64,000 nucleotides of DNA. Source: Acinetobacter sp. C26M. GTDB lineage: Bacteria > Pseudomonadota > Gammaproteobacteria > Pseudomonadales > Moraxellaceae. This document shows positions 36,345 to 45,395 of the stretch, one piece after another (the first letter of the stretch is position 1; every line of letters begins with the position of its first letter). The stretch is taken from positions 2,170,001 to 2,234,000 of the forward strand of contig NZ_CP098478.1 of assembly GCF_023702675.1 (NCBI RefSeq), written 5' to 3'. Both the position numbers and the translations under genes were made by a program. The notes beneath the pieces were generated by a model. The model ran no database searches. It worked only from the letters and a program-made list of their open reading frames with translations, and was not told the DNA's origin.

Positions 36345-39121
36345 GCTTCTGCCTCCAATTGACAGGTTTTAATCAAGCCACGAATCTCAGGTAAACAAGA
36401 ACCACAATTACCACCAGCTTTTAAACAAGCCGTGACTTGTTTTTCATGGGTGATATTTTGCGTTTTAATGGCTTCGATAATCTTATTTTTACCCACTTTA
36501 AAACAACTACAAACCAATGGTCCATCGTTATTTGCAGCAGACATCGGCATCCCTGCCAACAAAGCTTTACGATGTAAGGCACTTAATCGTTCACGTTTAA
36601 ACAGACTCGCCACCCAATCCCGATTTGGCAATAAATCGACAGGTGCAATATATAAACTGGCAATCAGAATACCGTCTTTTAAAATCACACTATGGCTGAG
36701 CTGTGATGAAATATCTTCAAGACTTAACCATTCATAGGTTTCATCCACAAAAGGCAAGAAGCTTTTCAGATTCTTTTGGGTCTCATCAATACTATGACGA
36801 TCGGCAATTTCATAACGCATCGCTTTTGCGGTTTTGATCTTGGTCCACCATGCACAACTTTGTAAAGATGTTTTGATATGATGTTCAAAACCTTCACGTA
36901 CATAGAGTACTCCTTGCCAAGTGGTATGAAATGGCTGAATTGCAACTGGGGTATGTTTAAACTCTGGTTCACCTGAGATTGCATCCACTACAGGATTGAC
37001 CACTTTTCCTATTCGCGCATCAGAAGCGACTTGTTCAGTCCAATGAATCGGGGCGAAGATTTGGCCACGGCGCACACCTTGTGCCAAAGTCACCCGCAAC
37101 ACACAACGGCCCCATTGTGAACGCACTTCCACCAAAGCTTTATCACGAATACCAAATTTTAATGCATCATTCGGATGGATCTCGCAAAATGGCTCAGCTC
37201 GATGTGTGGTGAGGTTAGCTGATAAACCGGTACGGGTCATGGTATGCCATTGGTCGCGAATACGCCCTGTATTCAATACCAATGGATAGTCTTCCGATAT
37301 CTGATGTACAGGATCAATCGCAACGGTTGGAATCAACTTGGCTTTTTTGTTTTTATGACTAAAACTGCCACGATCAAATAACTGTTCAACAGCCATACTT
37401 TGCCCTTTCTCCCACACAGGCCATTGGGTTGGGCGTAAATGGTTATATTCATCCAGACTTAAATTCATTAAGCCTTTTAGGTTGAAATAACGGAAGTTTT
37501 CGACCTGATCACGTTGATCAACACTGGCATTTTGATAGGCCGATAAAGCCGCATGTTCATTAAAAATGTCACAGGTATTGCTAAAATCAAAGCCATGGAA
37601 GCCCAGTTTTTTCGCAACTTCGGCCACCGCCCACCAATCCGCTTTGGCTTGCTTTGGTGGAGTTAAAAATGCACGTTGCCGTGAAATACGGCGCTCAGAA
37701 TTGGTAACTGTTCCATCTTTTTCACCCCAACCCAATGCAGGTAACAATACGTCGGCATAGGCTGTGGTATCAGTATCGGCACAAATATCGGAGACCACGA
37801 CAAATTCACATTTTTCCAAGGCACGTTTGACTTGATCAGCATCGGGTAAGCTCACCACAGGGTTAGTTGCCATAATCCAGATCGCTTTGATTTTGCCGCT
37901 TTCTACCGCTTGGAATAAATCTACTGCTTTTAAGCCTGCTTGCTTGGCAATCACAGGACTGTTCCAAAAACTTTGGACTAAATTTTGATGCGAAGGATTG
38001 TCCAAATCCAGATGTGCAGCCAACATATTTGCCAATCCGCCCACCTCACGACCGCCCATGGCATTAGGTTGACCCGTCATTGAAAATGGCGCTGCACCTA
38101 ATTTGCCAATTTTTCCAGTGAGCAAGTGACAGTTGATAATACTATTGGCTTTATTCACGCCTTGAGAAGACTGATTAACCCCCATCGAAAACAAAGTGAT
38201 CACTTTTTCTGTTTGAGCAAACTTATCAAAAAACAGTTGTAATTTTTCTGCAGAAATTCCTGTACGTTTCACCAAAGCATTAAAATCTTGCTCGCTTTCA
38301 CTGGCTGTTAGAAGTGCTGCTAAACCTTCGGTATAGGTCTCCACAAAATGATGGTCGATATAGTCATGATGGTAGAGATGCTGAAACAGACCATTAAATA
38401 AAGCTACATCCTGACCAGGTAAGATCGGCAAATGTAAATCTGCTTGCTCGCAGGTACTGGTAAAACGAGGATCGACCACCACCACAAATAAATCTGGATT
38501 CTTACTCTTGGCTTGCATGATACGTTGATACAGTACGGGATGACACCATGCCGTATTAGAACCAACCAGAACCACCATATCGGTATGTTCAAAGTCTTCA
38601 TAACTGGCAGGTACAATATCCTCACCAAAAGCACGTTTGTGTGCCGCAACCGCAGATGACATACATAAGCGTGAATTGGTATCTATATTGGCAGTGCCTA
38701 AATAGCCTTTTACGAACTTATTCACCACATAATAATCTTCTGTCAGCAACTGACCTGAGACATAAAAAGCAACACTGTCTGCGCCATATTGGTCAATACA
38801 CGCTTGAAACTGGTCTGCAATTTTCTCAATCGCCTGATCCCATGTCGTCACTTGACGATGGTTTTTACGGCCAAACATTGGATGCAACACACGGGTTTCC
38901 AAGCCTAAAGTATCGGCTAAGTTACTGCCTTTAATGCAGAGTCGTCCAAAGTTTGAAGGATGATCCAGATCTCCCGCGACTTTTACCGTCGTGCCATGCG
39001 TTTTATGTTGGACACTAACATCAACGCCACAACCCACGCCACAATAGGGACATGTTGTTTTTGTAATGATTGTTTCTGCTTGATCGGAGCGACTGTGTTC
39101 TAAATTTTGAATACTGTTCAT
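36341..39121 (-). CDS. nasA: Assimilatory nitrate reductase catalytic subunit NasA
   Basis: It reduces nitrate to nitrite in the cytoplasm. The open frame extends to 39160 through a repeat, but ATG 39121 with AAAGGGG upstream gives 926 residues. The N-terminal [4Fe-4S] motif CPYCGVGCGV is followed by the bis-MGD domain with SNTAWCHPVLYQR and DPRFTSTCEQADLHLPILPG, and the C-terminal MGD domain (HPNDALKFGIRD). A BFD-type [2Fe-2S] domain ends the protein (VCSCFKVGKNKIIEAIK and GGNCGSC). Electrons probably come from the NirD/FAD fusion protein encoded upstream. Confidence 0.95.
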   Translation of the reverse strand: MNSIQNLEHSRSDQAETIITKTTCPYCGVGCGVDVSVQHKTHGTTVKVAGDLDHPSNFGRLCIKGSNLADTLGLETRVLHPMFGRKNHRQVTTWDQAIEKIADQFQACIDQYGADSVAFYVSGQLLTEDYYVVNKFVKGYLGTANIDTNSRLCMSSAVAAHKRAFGEDIVPASYEDFEHTDMVVLVGSNTAWCHPVLYQRIMQAKSKNPDLFVVVVDPRFTSTCEQADLHLPILPGQDVALFNGLFQHLYHHDYIDHHFVETYTEGLAALLTASESEQDFNALVKRTGISAEKLQLFFDKFAQTEKVITLFSMGVNQSSQGVNKANSIINCHLLTGKIGKLGAAPFSMTGQPNAMGGREVGGLANMLAAHLDLDNPSHQNLVQSFWNSPVIAKQAGLKAVDLFQAVESGKIKAIWIMATNPVVSLPDADQVKRALEKCEFVVVSDICADTDTTAYADVLLPALGWGEKDGTVTNSERRISRQRAFLTPPKQAKADWWAVAEVAKKLGFHGFDFSNTCDIFNEHAALSAYQNASVDQRDQVENFRYFNLKGLMNLSLDEYNHLRPTQWPVWEKGQSMAVEQLFDRGSFSHKNKKAKLIPTVAIDPVHQISEDYPLVLNTGRIRDQWHTMTRTGLSANLTTHRAEPFCEIHPNDALKFGIRDKALVEVRSQWGRCVLRVTLAQGVRRGQIFAPIHWTEQVASDARIGKVVNPVVDAISGEPEFKHTPVAIQPFHTTWQGVLYVREGFEHHIKTSLQSCAWWTKIKTAKAMRYEIADRHSIDETQKNLKSFLPFVDETYEWLSLEDISSQLSHSVILKDGILIASLYIAPVDLLPNRDWVASLFKRERLSALHRKALLAGMPMSAANNDGPLVCSCFKVGKNKIIEAIKTQNITHEKQVTACLKAGGNCGSCLPEIRGLIKTCQLEAEA

Positions 39122-39123
39122 GA

Positions 39124-39305
39124 CTGCCCCTTTGAATCCCACCCAGCCTCCCTTTATCAAGGGAGGAGTACCGCGAATTCATATCTTAAATATAATTGAA
39201 AAACAGTCCCTCTTTCATTTAGAGAAGGAAGCCACGAACCATCGTCATTGCTTAAATTCGTGGCATTCCCCCGCTTTCATAAAGAGGGGGTTAGGGGGAG
39301 ATTCA
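39124..39305. repeat. REP-like palindrome cluster between nirD/FAD and nasA genes
   Basis: This non-coding stretch holds three palindromic pieces. CCTCCCTTTATCAAGGGAGG is at about 39147-39166. A CCCTCTTT/GAGAAGG half-unit is at about 39207-39229. CCCCCGCTTTCATAAAGAGGGGG with TTAGGGGG lies at 39267-39298. The last two are separated by an inverted repeat, GCCACGAA and TTCGTGGC. The whole could fold as one long hairpin within the operon message. The third piece resembles the repeat in moaE. Confidence 0.6.
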
Positions 39306-40925
39306 TCACCCTGCCTTTTTCATTGCAAAATCCTTACCAAATAACAGCTTGTTTCTAAAGGTAGAAACAGGTGTTTGATCTGCAATCAACTCGGCATACC
39401 ACATCCCATCTTCGGTATCGCCAAACAGAACCGCACCAATCACTTTGTCTTTTTGGATAATGATACGTTTATAAATTTGACGCTTGTCATCATTGAGGAT
39501 GATGTCTTCATAATCTTCTTTCGGTTCAAAGTTACCAGCAGAGAATACATCCACACCGCTGACTTTTAACTGTGTTGGCACGGTTGGCGATTTAAAAGTT
39601 AAGCTGCCATGCTCAGCCAAATGCGTTGCACAGATAAAAGCTTGTCCCCATAACGGCTCAACCAAGCCAAAGGTTTGATTACGATGTTCGATGCATTCAC
39701 CTACCGCATAGATACTTGGGTCAAAGGTTTGCATGGTGTCATTGACCAAGATGCCTCGATTGCAACGTAGTCCTGCACTTTGAGCTAATGCAATATTCGG
39801 GCGAATCCCAACAGCAAAAATCACTAAATCTGCATCTAAGACCGTTCCATCTTTAAGGCGGACTTGACTGACATGCCCGTCTTCGCCAATCAATGCTTCG
39901 GTATTGGCTTCGGTAATGATATTGATCCCTTTTTGCTCAATACTATGGCGCAACATACGGCTGGCACGCCCATCCAACTGACGTTCCATAATTCGATCCA
40001 TCAGGTGTAGAACCGTCACATTCATGCCTCGTTGTTTCAAGCCATACGCCGCTTCCAGACCCAATAAACCGCCACCAATCACCACCGCATTCTTCTTGCT
40101 TTCGCAATATTTGATCATGGTGTTGACATCATAAATATCACGGAAGCTGATCACGCCTTTTAAATCCACGCCTTGTACAGGTGGAATAAATGGTGATGAA
40201 CCTGTGGCAATGATCAAGCGGTCATAATCAACACTTTCACCTTTCTCGGTATGTACCACTTTACGGGTACGATCAATCTTGATTGCAGGGTCATCGGCAA
40301 TAAATTTGATGCCTTTGTCGCTATACCATGCATGTGGATGCAACATGATGTCATCAATGGTTTTTTCACCTGAAAGTACTGGCGACAACATAATACGGTT
40401 GTAATTACCCCACGGTTCCTCACCAATCACGGTGACGTCATAGCGATCTGGTGCCATATCCAGTAGGTCCTCTAGGCAACGCATGCCCGCCAACCCATTG
40501 CCAATCAGCACCAGTTTCAGCTTTTCTTGAGCAGCGCCATTGTTGGTAATATAGGTTTTTTGCGGAACAGACCCGACCCAAACACGACCATTTTCAATTT
40601 TGGTTGGAAAAACCAAGAGCTTTTGATCTTTATCTTCCAAACAACGACCCGTCGCTAAACTAAAATGTTGTTTATAAATCGGCGATGCAATCACACGCTC
40701 ACCTTGTAAATCGCCAATGATGCCGCGACACATCACATTGGCTTGGCTGAACGGATCTTTATTGCTGAGTGCATAAATGCGCTTTTCGTGACCGACACGA
40801 AACAGTGCAACCGATTGACCTTCGATCAGTGCGCCCACACCCGTATTTGGTGTGATGTCATCCAGCGCGCAGACTTCCACCCATTGATTTTCTGGCAGCA
40901 TATCGATGTTCTTTAAACTGGTCAT
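39306..40925 (-). CDS. NirD-like Rieske domain fused to an FAD/NAD(P)H reductase
   Basis: The 539-residue protein has an unusual order. Residues about 14-115 look like a NirD small-subunit (Rieske-fold) domain without the CxH ligand pairs. Residues about 135-535 are a NirB-type pyridine nucleotide-disulfide oxidoreductase with the FAD motif VLIGNGLAGMRCLEDL, the NAD motif VIGGGLLGLEAAYGL and the C-terminal GTD-type segment. It lies 11 bases downstream of nirB. It probably moves electrons from NADH to NasA, in the place of NasC, and may also act as the nirBD small subunit. Which partner it serves is inference. Confidence 0.8.
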   Translation of the reverse strand: MTSLKNIDMLPENQWVEVCALDDITPNTGVGALIEGQSVALFRVGHEKRIYALSNKDPFSQANVMCRGIIGDLQGERVIASPIYKQHFSLATGRCLEDKDQKLLVFPTKIENGRVWVGSVPQKTYITNNGAAQEKLKLVLIGNGLAGMRCLEDLLDMAPDRYDVTVIGEEPWGNYNRIMLSPVLSGEKTIDDIMLHPHAWYSDKGIKFIADDPAIKIDRTRKVVHTEKGESVDYDRLIIATGSSPFIPPVQGVDLKGVISFRDIYDVNTMIKYCESKKNAVVIGGGLLGLEAAYGLKQRGMNVTVLHLMDRIMERQLDGRASRMLRHSIEQKGINIITEANTEALIGEDGHVSQVRLKDGTVLDADLVIFAVGIRPNIALAQSAGLRCNRGILVNDTMQTFDPSIYAVGECIEHRNQTFGLVEPLWGQAFICATHLAEHGSLTFKSPTVPTQLKVSGVDVFSAGNFEPKEDYEDIILNDDKRQIYKRIIIQKDKVIGAVLFGDTEDGMWYAELIADQTPVSTFRNKLLFGKDFAMKKAG

Positions 40926-40936
40926 TTGAGTTCTCC

Positions 40937-43483
40937 TTATGCTTCAACCATTGGGATACGATCGACTGAACGTTCAGCGTCATTCAAAGGGCGAATCTGA
41001 TCACGCACTTGGGTAAATTGAATATGCGGATCAGCCTGCTGTTCTGCACTGGCATTGATATAGGTTTGGAAACGTTTACGAATCTCAGGGTCTTCAACCG
41101 CAGTACGCCATTCATCTTGATAAGTGCCAATCACATGACTCATACGGCTTTCAAGCTCTTCAGCCAGTCCTAAGGAATCATCGACAATCACTGATTTGAG
41201 ATAATCCAAACCACCTTCCATATTGTCACGCCATACGCTGGTACGTTGTAAACGATCTGCAGTTTGGATATAGAACATAAAGAAACGGTCGATATAACGA
41301 ATCAGTGTTTCGGTATCAAGGTCAGAAGCCAATAATTCTGCATGACGTGGTTTCATGCCACCATTCCCACAGACATATAGGTTCCAGCCTTTTTCAGTTG
41401 CAATCACTCCAACATCTTTACCTTGGGCTTCGGCACATTCGCGGGTACAGCCCGACACCGCCATTTTCAATTTATGTGGCGAACGTAAGCCTTTATAGCG
41501 ATTCTCAAGTTCAATCGCTAAACCAACAGAATCATCCACGCCATAACGGCACCATGTACTACCGACACATGATTTCACGGTACGTAATGATTTACCGTAA
41601 GCATGACCTGATTCAAAACCTGCTGCGTTGAGTTCTTCCCAAATAAATGGTAACTGATGAATTTGTGCACCAAATAAATCGACACGTTGCCCACCGGTAA
41701 TTTTGGTATATAGGTTATATTTTTTGGCAATTTGACCAACAGCAATTAAGCCATCTGGTGTGACTTCACCACCTGCCATACGCGGCACAACCGAGTAAGA
41801 ACCATCTTTTTGAATGTTGCCCAAGTAGTAATCGTTACTGTCTTGTAGACCCGCATGGCTTGGTTCAAGCACGAAATCATTCCAACACGATGCCAAAATA
41901 TTGGCTGCCATTGGTTTACAAATATCACAGCCTAAACCGTGACCGTGTTGATGAATCAAATCATCAAAAGTTTTGATTTCATTGACACGCACCAGGTGAT
42001 AAATCTCTTGGCGTGAGTATGGGAAGTGTTCACAGACATGGTTATTCACCGTTACGCCTTGGCGTTGCAGTTCAGACTTCAACACTTGCGTGACTAATGG
42101 TGCACAACCACCACAGGCTGTCGCTGCTTTGGTACATTTCTTCAAAGCACCGAGTGAGGTTGAACCATCACAAATCGCTTGGCAAATATCGGCTTTGGAC
42201 ACGTTATTACAGGAACAAATGGTTGCGCTATCAGGCAATAAATCAACACCGCTCCCACCTGCCTTCGCACCTGAATCGGCAAAACCCGGCATGATCAAGC
42301 TTTCTGGCGTTTCTGGTAGTGCCAGACCATTCAACATCATTTGTAGCAGGTCATTATATTCTTTAGCATCACCAACGAGTACAGCGCCAAGCAATTTGGT
42401 TTTGTCTGCATCGACCACGATCTTTTTATAAACCAAGCTATCTTCATCAGCATAAAAATAGCTAAGTGAGTTTGGTGTCATGCCATGCGCATCACCAACA
42501 GATGCCACATCAACCCCCATCAACTTCAACTTGGTGCTCATATCTGCACCCGCGAAACAATGCGTTTCTTCAGCTAAGATATGTTTTGCAGCGATCCGTG
42601 CCATGTCATAGCCCGGTGCGACCAGACCATAGATTTTGTTATCCCACAGCGCACATTCACCAATTGCATAGATATGCTCATCTGAGGTTTGGCAGTAATC
42701 ATTAATTTTAATCCCGCCACGCTCACCCAACGCTAAACCACTCACACGTGCTAATTCATCACGTGGACGAATCCCCGCTGAGAATAAAATGATATCTGTT
42801 TCCAACTCGCTACCATCCGCAAACTTCATGATGTGCGTTGTGCTATCACCGGCTTCAATACATTGCGTAGCTTTTTGGGTATGGACTTTTACCCCAAGAT
42901 TTTCAATTTTACGGCGCAATACCTTGCCACCAAGATCATCAATCTGTACCGCCATCAAACGTGGAGCAAATTCCACCACATGGGTTTCCAAGTTTAAATC
43001 ACGTAATGCTTTGGCAGCTTCCAGCCCCAATAGGCCACCACCAATCACCACACCTGTTTTGGCATTTAAGCTTGCAGCACGAATGGCATCTAAATCTTCA
43101 ATGGTCCGATATACAAAACAGTTTTCACGATCATTGCCTGAGATTGGCGGAACAAAAGCATACGACCCTGTCGCCAATACCAATTTGTCATAATGAATGA
43201 TATCGCCAAAATTGGTGGTCACCGTTTGCTCAGCTGCATTAATCTCCACCGCTTTGGTGTTGAGTCTTAAATCAATACCGTGCGCGTCTGCAAAATCAAA
43301 ACGAGCCAGTGATAAGTCTTTTGCTGTTTTACCAGAGAAGTATTCCGTCAAATGTACGCGGTCATAGGCAATACGTGGTTCTTCTGCAAGAATGGTAATT
43401 TCTAATTCATCATCAGCTTTCTCTAAGATGGCTTCGATGAATTTATGCCCCACCATACCGTGACCAATCATCACTAATTTCAT
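40937..43483 (-). CDS. nirB: Assimilatory nitrite reductase large subunit NirB
   Basis: It reduces nitrite to ammonia with NAD(P)H. The start at ATG 43483 has AGGAG seven bases upstream; the frame extends to 43561. In 848 residues, the order is an FAD/NAD domain (VMIGHGMVGHKFIEAIL, VVIGGGLLGLEAAKAL), a BFD-type cluster (CSCNNVSKADICQAICDG, CGGCAP) and the sulfite/nitrite reductase domain. The last has siroheme/[4Fe-4S] cysteines in SCVGSTWCRYG and SGCTRECAEAQ. It is the second gene of the nitrate operon after narK. Confidence 0.96.
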   Translation of the reverse strand: MKLVMIGHGMVGHKFIEAILEKADDELEITILAEEPRIAYDRVHLTEYFSGKTAKDLSLARFDFADAHGIDLRLNTKAVEINAAEQTVTTNFGDIIHYDKLVLATGSYAFVPPISGNDRENCFVYRTIEDLDAIRAASLNAKTGVVIGGGLLGLEAAKALRDLNLETHVVEFAPRLMAVQIDDLGGKVLRRKIENLGVKVHTQKATQCIEAGDSTTHIMKFADGSELETDIILFSAGIRPRDELARVSGLALGERGGIKINDYCQTSDEHIYAIGECALWDNKIYGLVAPGYDMARIAAKHILAEETHCFAGADMSTKLKLMGVDVASVGDAHGMTPNSLSYFYADEDSLVYKKIVVDADKTKLLGAVLVGDAKEYNDLLQMMLNGLALPETPESLIMPGFADSGAKAGGSGVDLLPDSATICSCNNVSKADICQAICDGSTSLGALKKCTKAATACGGCAPLVTQVLKSELQRQGVTVNNHVCEHFPYSRQEIYHLVRVNEIKTFDDLIHQHGHGLGCDICKPMAANILASCWNDFVLEPSHAGLQDSNDYYLGNIQKDGSYSVVPRMAGGEVTPDGLIAVGQIAKKYNLYTKITGGQRVDLFGAQIHQLPFIWEELNAAGFESGHAYGKSLRTVKSCVGSTWCRYGVDDSVGLAIELENRYKGLRSPHKLKMAVSGCTRECAEAQGKDVGVIATEKGWNLYVCGNGGMKPRHAELLASDLDTETLIRYIDRFFMFYIQTADRLQRTSVWRDNMEGGLDYLKSVIVDDSLGLAEELESRMSHVIGTYQDEWRTAVEDPEIRKRFQTYINASAEQQADPHIQFTQVRDQIRPLNDAERSVDRIPMVEA

Positions 43484-43511
43484 TGTGTTTCTCCTAAAAT
43501 CGAATCTTTGA

Positions 43512-44864
43512 TTAAGCTGCGCTGCTTTGTTCTGAGCTACGTTCCAACATGGCTTGTTCAAACAGCTGTTGTTCTTTTTGTTTATGCTCTACCGAGAATC
43601 GGATCAGCATCACCGAGCTTGCAGCAATCACCACCAAGCCGCCTAAAACCATTAAACAAGTTTGAAAATCGACCATTCCTTTCAGCAAGAATCCTGCTGC
43701 GACTGCACCGACATTGCCGCCTGCACCAATAATGCCAGCCACACCACCAAGCGCTTCACGGTCAATAAAAGGAACCAAGGCATAAGTCGCACCACATGCC
43801 ATATGGGTAAACAATGCGAAGATGGTCATACTAAGGATTGCGAATACCGCGCTGTTCATATGCGCGAATAACATCAGGAATAGACCTTCACCCAAGATCA
43901 ACAGAAACAAGATTTTAGTGCGGCCATCCAAGCCTTTTTTCAGTGCGACTTTGTCTGAAACAATACCGCCAAGCGCACGAGCAAACAGTGCCAGCAAACC
44001 AAAAACACCAGCTGCCAGTCCTGCTTCTTTTAAACCAAAATTAAAGTGCTCAACGTAGTACATCGCGATGATGTTATGCATGAAGATTTCAATGCCGAAA
44101 CATGCCGCATAAGAGCAGAATAGAATCCAGACACGATAGTTGCGTGCTGCATGCATTAAGATTGCCAAGCCACCCTTTTTATCACTGCCAACCACGATGC
44201 CTTGTGCACGAAGTTCTTTGAAATCACCTTGTGGGCAGTCTTGAGTCAACTTCCAATAAAGCACACCAACAATCAGCATCATCACACCAGGAACAAGCAA
44301 TGCAATTCTCCACCCCATAGCTTGTTCAACACCGAACATCACCAAGGCAGACAACAGTAAAGGCATCAAAGCTTGTGTTGCACCGCCACCTGCATTCCCC
44401 CAACCCGCTGAAGCGGCATTGGCGGTACCAACAACATTTGGCGCAAACATAATGCTGGTATGGTATTGCGTAATCACAAAGCTGGCGCCAATTGCACCAA
44501 TCAACAAGCGGAAGAACAGGAAGGATTCATAACTATTTGCAGCAGCAACACCAAATACAGGAATGCTGCCCAGCAATAACAATGCAGTATAAGTTTTACG
44601 TGGACCGTATTTGTCGCACAATGGACCAACCATTAATCGGACCAAAATGGTGATTGCCACTGCAGCAATATTGATATTGGCGATCTGATCTTTGGTGAGA
44701 TGGAACTCGCCTGCGATCACTGGCATTAACGGTGCACAAGCAAACCAAGCAAAGAAGCAAACGAAGAAAGCAAGCCAGCTCATGTGGAATGCCCGCATCG
44801 CTGGTGCGGAAAAGTTGAATAACTTAATTGATGTGGCTTTTTTCGCCGATAAATCTAAAGACAT
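43512..44864 (-). CDS. narK: Nitrate/nitrite MFS transporter (NarK/NasA type)
   Basis: It imports nitrate or nitrite across the inner membrane. GGGAG six bases before ATG 44864 gives 450 residues starting MSLDLSAKK; an ATG six bases earlier abuts the GGGAG. About 12 hydrophobic segments carry the nitrate signature GWGNAGGGATQ and a second glycine-rich signature AGIIGAGGNVGA. It is the first gene of the operon narK-nirB-nirD/FAD-nasA-mobA, and a sigma-54-type promoter and structured leader lie in front. Confidence 0.93.
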   Translation of the reverse strand: MSLDLSAKKATSIKLFNFSAPAMRAFHMSWLAFFVCFFAWFACAPLMPVIAGEFHLTKDQIANINIAAVAITILVRLMVGPLCDKYGPRKTYTALLLLGSIPVFGVAAANSYESFLFFRLLIGAIGASFVITQYHTSIMFAPNVVGTANAASAGWGNAGGGATQALMPLLLSALVMFGVEQAMGWRIALLVPGVMMLIVGVLYWKLTQDCPQGDFKELRAQGIVVGSDKKGGLAILMHAARNYRVWILFCSYAACFGIEIFMHNIIAMYYVEHFNFGLKEAGLAAGVFGLLALFARALGGIVSDKVALKKGLDGRTKILFLLILGEGLFLMLFAHMNSAVFAILSMTIFALFTHMACGATYALVPFIDREALGGVAGIIGAGGNVGAVAAGFLLKGMVDFQTCLMVLGGLVVIAASSVMLIRFSVEHKQKEQQLFEQAMLERSSEQSSAA

Positions 44865-44894
44865 TGCCATCTCCCATACTGAACGTATCTTGTG

Positions 44895-44922
44895 TTGTTA
44901 ATACATCACGCTGTATCAACAA
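44895..44922 (-). promoter_or_regulatory. Second hairpin of the narK leader
   Basis: An 11-pair stem with one G-U pair and a GCGTGA loop in the leader RNA. It lies about 25 bases before the narK start codon. With the hairpin at 44965-44978 it may form the antitermination structure recognised by the ANTAR protein NasT. Confidence 0.4.
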
Positions 44923-44964
44923 ACCGATCAGATCGGACATCGTTGGCCGTCTTACAATTTTGCA

Positions 44965-44978
44965 AGTCATCTTTGACT
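44965..44978 (-). promoter_or_regulatory. First hairpin of the narK leader, ANTAR-type loop
   Basis: On the transcript AGUC/GACU closes the six-base loop AAAGAU. It has A at position 1 and G at position 4, the two bases conserved in loops bound by ANTAR proteins. The stem is short. It begins nearly at the predicted start of transcription. Confidence 0.4.
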
Positions 44979-44991
44979 CAATGAATAGTTA

Positions 44992-45006
44992 GCAAATGCT
45001 GTGCCA
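44992..45006 (-). promoter_or_regulatory. Sigma-54-type promoter of the narK operon
   Basis: On the minus strand TGGCACAGCATTTGC has GG and GC exactly 12 bases apart, with a TGGCAC first element and a TTGC second one. The predicted start is near 44980, leaving about a 115-base leader. NtrC, encoded at 8.5 kb, is the expected activator. Confidence 0.75.
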
Positions 45007-45173
45007 AGTTCCCAACACAACCACACCAATAAAACATTAGTCATTGTTTTATATTTATTTTATTAAATTATCCTTTGTTTTTAATGAATACCAATTCGGT
45101 TGAAGAGAGCAAGTTCAGTACAACGACCTGTTTTAAAGCATAATTCGCACTGCTTCAAAACAACTCTTTTTAC

Positions 45174-45188
45174 GCACTTAAAAAGTGC
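45174..45188. promoter_or_regulatory. NtrC-like binding dyad
   Basis: GCACT, five bases, AGTGC is a dyad fitting GCACY-N5-RGTGC. It lies about 170 bases from the narK promoter and 130 bases from the nasT promoter, in each case upstream, as expected for a shared enhancer. Confidence 0.55.
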
Positions 45189-45317
45189 ATCTTTCATTCT
45201 GGAGGATATAATTCAAATTTTTCATTTCTTCTACTTGGTCACAGCGATACAATAAAGCGCATAAACAATACGCCCTATGGAGCGATTGCACCGAATAAGA
45301 AATCAAAATAGCTTCAC

Positions 45318-45332
45318 TGGCACTAATTTTGC
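45318..45332 (+). promoter_or_regulatory. Sigma-54-type promoter of nasTS
   Basis: TGGCACTAATTTTGC has GG and GC 12 bases apart and a complete TGGCAC element. The predicted start near 45344 is about 52 bases before nasT. Confidence 0.75.
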
Positions 45333-45395
45333 TTCAAAAACAATACGCACAGCACTTTATATCTGTGCATAACCCCATCGTTTGACCTAAATACT

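Larger units (their letters stand above)
44865..45395. promoter_or_regulatory. 531-base divergent regulatory region between narK and nasT
   Basis: There is no gene here. In order: the narK leader with two hairpins, a minus-strand sigma-54-type promoter (44992-45006), a long AT-rich spacer, an NtrC-like dyad (45174-45188) and a plus-strand sigma-54-type promoter (45318-45332). Layout suggests one enhancer serving both units. Confidence 0.6.

Noticed and set aside
39122..39160. Extra codons at the 5' end of nasA
   Set aside because: They come from a palindromic repeat, and ATG 39121 has a good ribosome site before the family start.
42090..42431. 113-codon plus-strand frame inside nirB
   Set aside because: Antisense shadow of a conserved gene, low protein-like character.
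43484..43561. N-terminal extension of nirB
   Set aside because: ATG 43483 has AGGAG at seven bases and starts the conserved FAD fold; the earlier codons overlap the end of narK.
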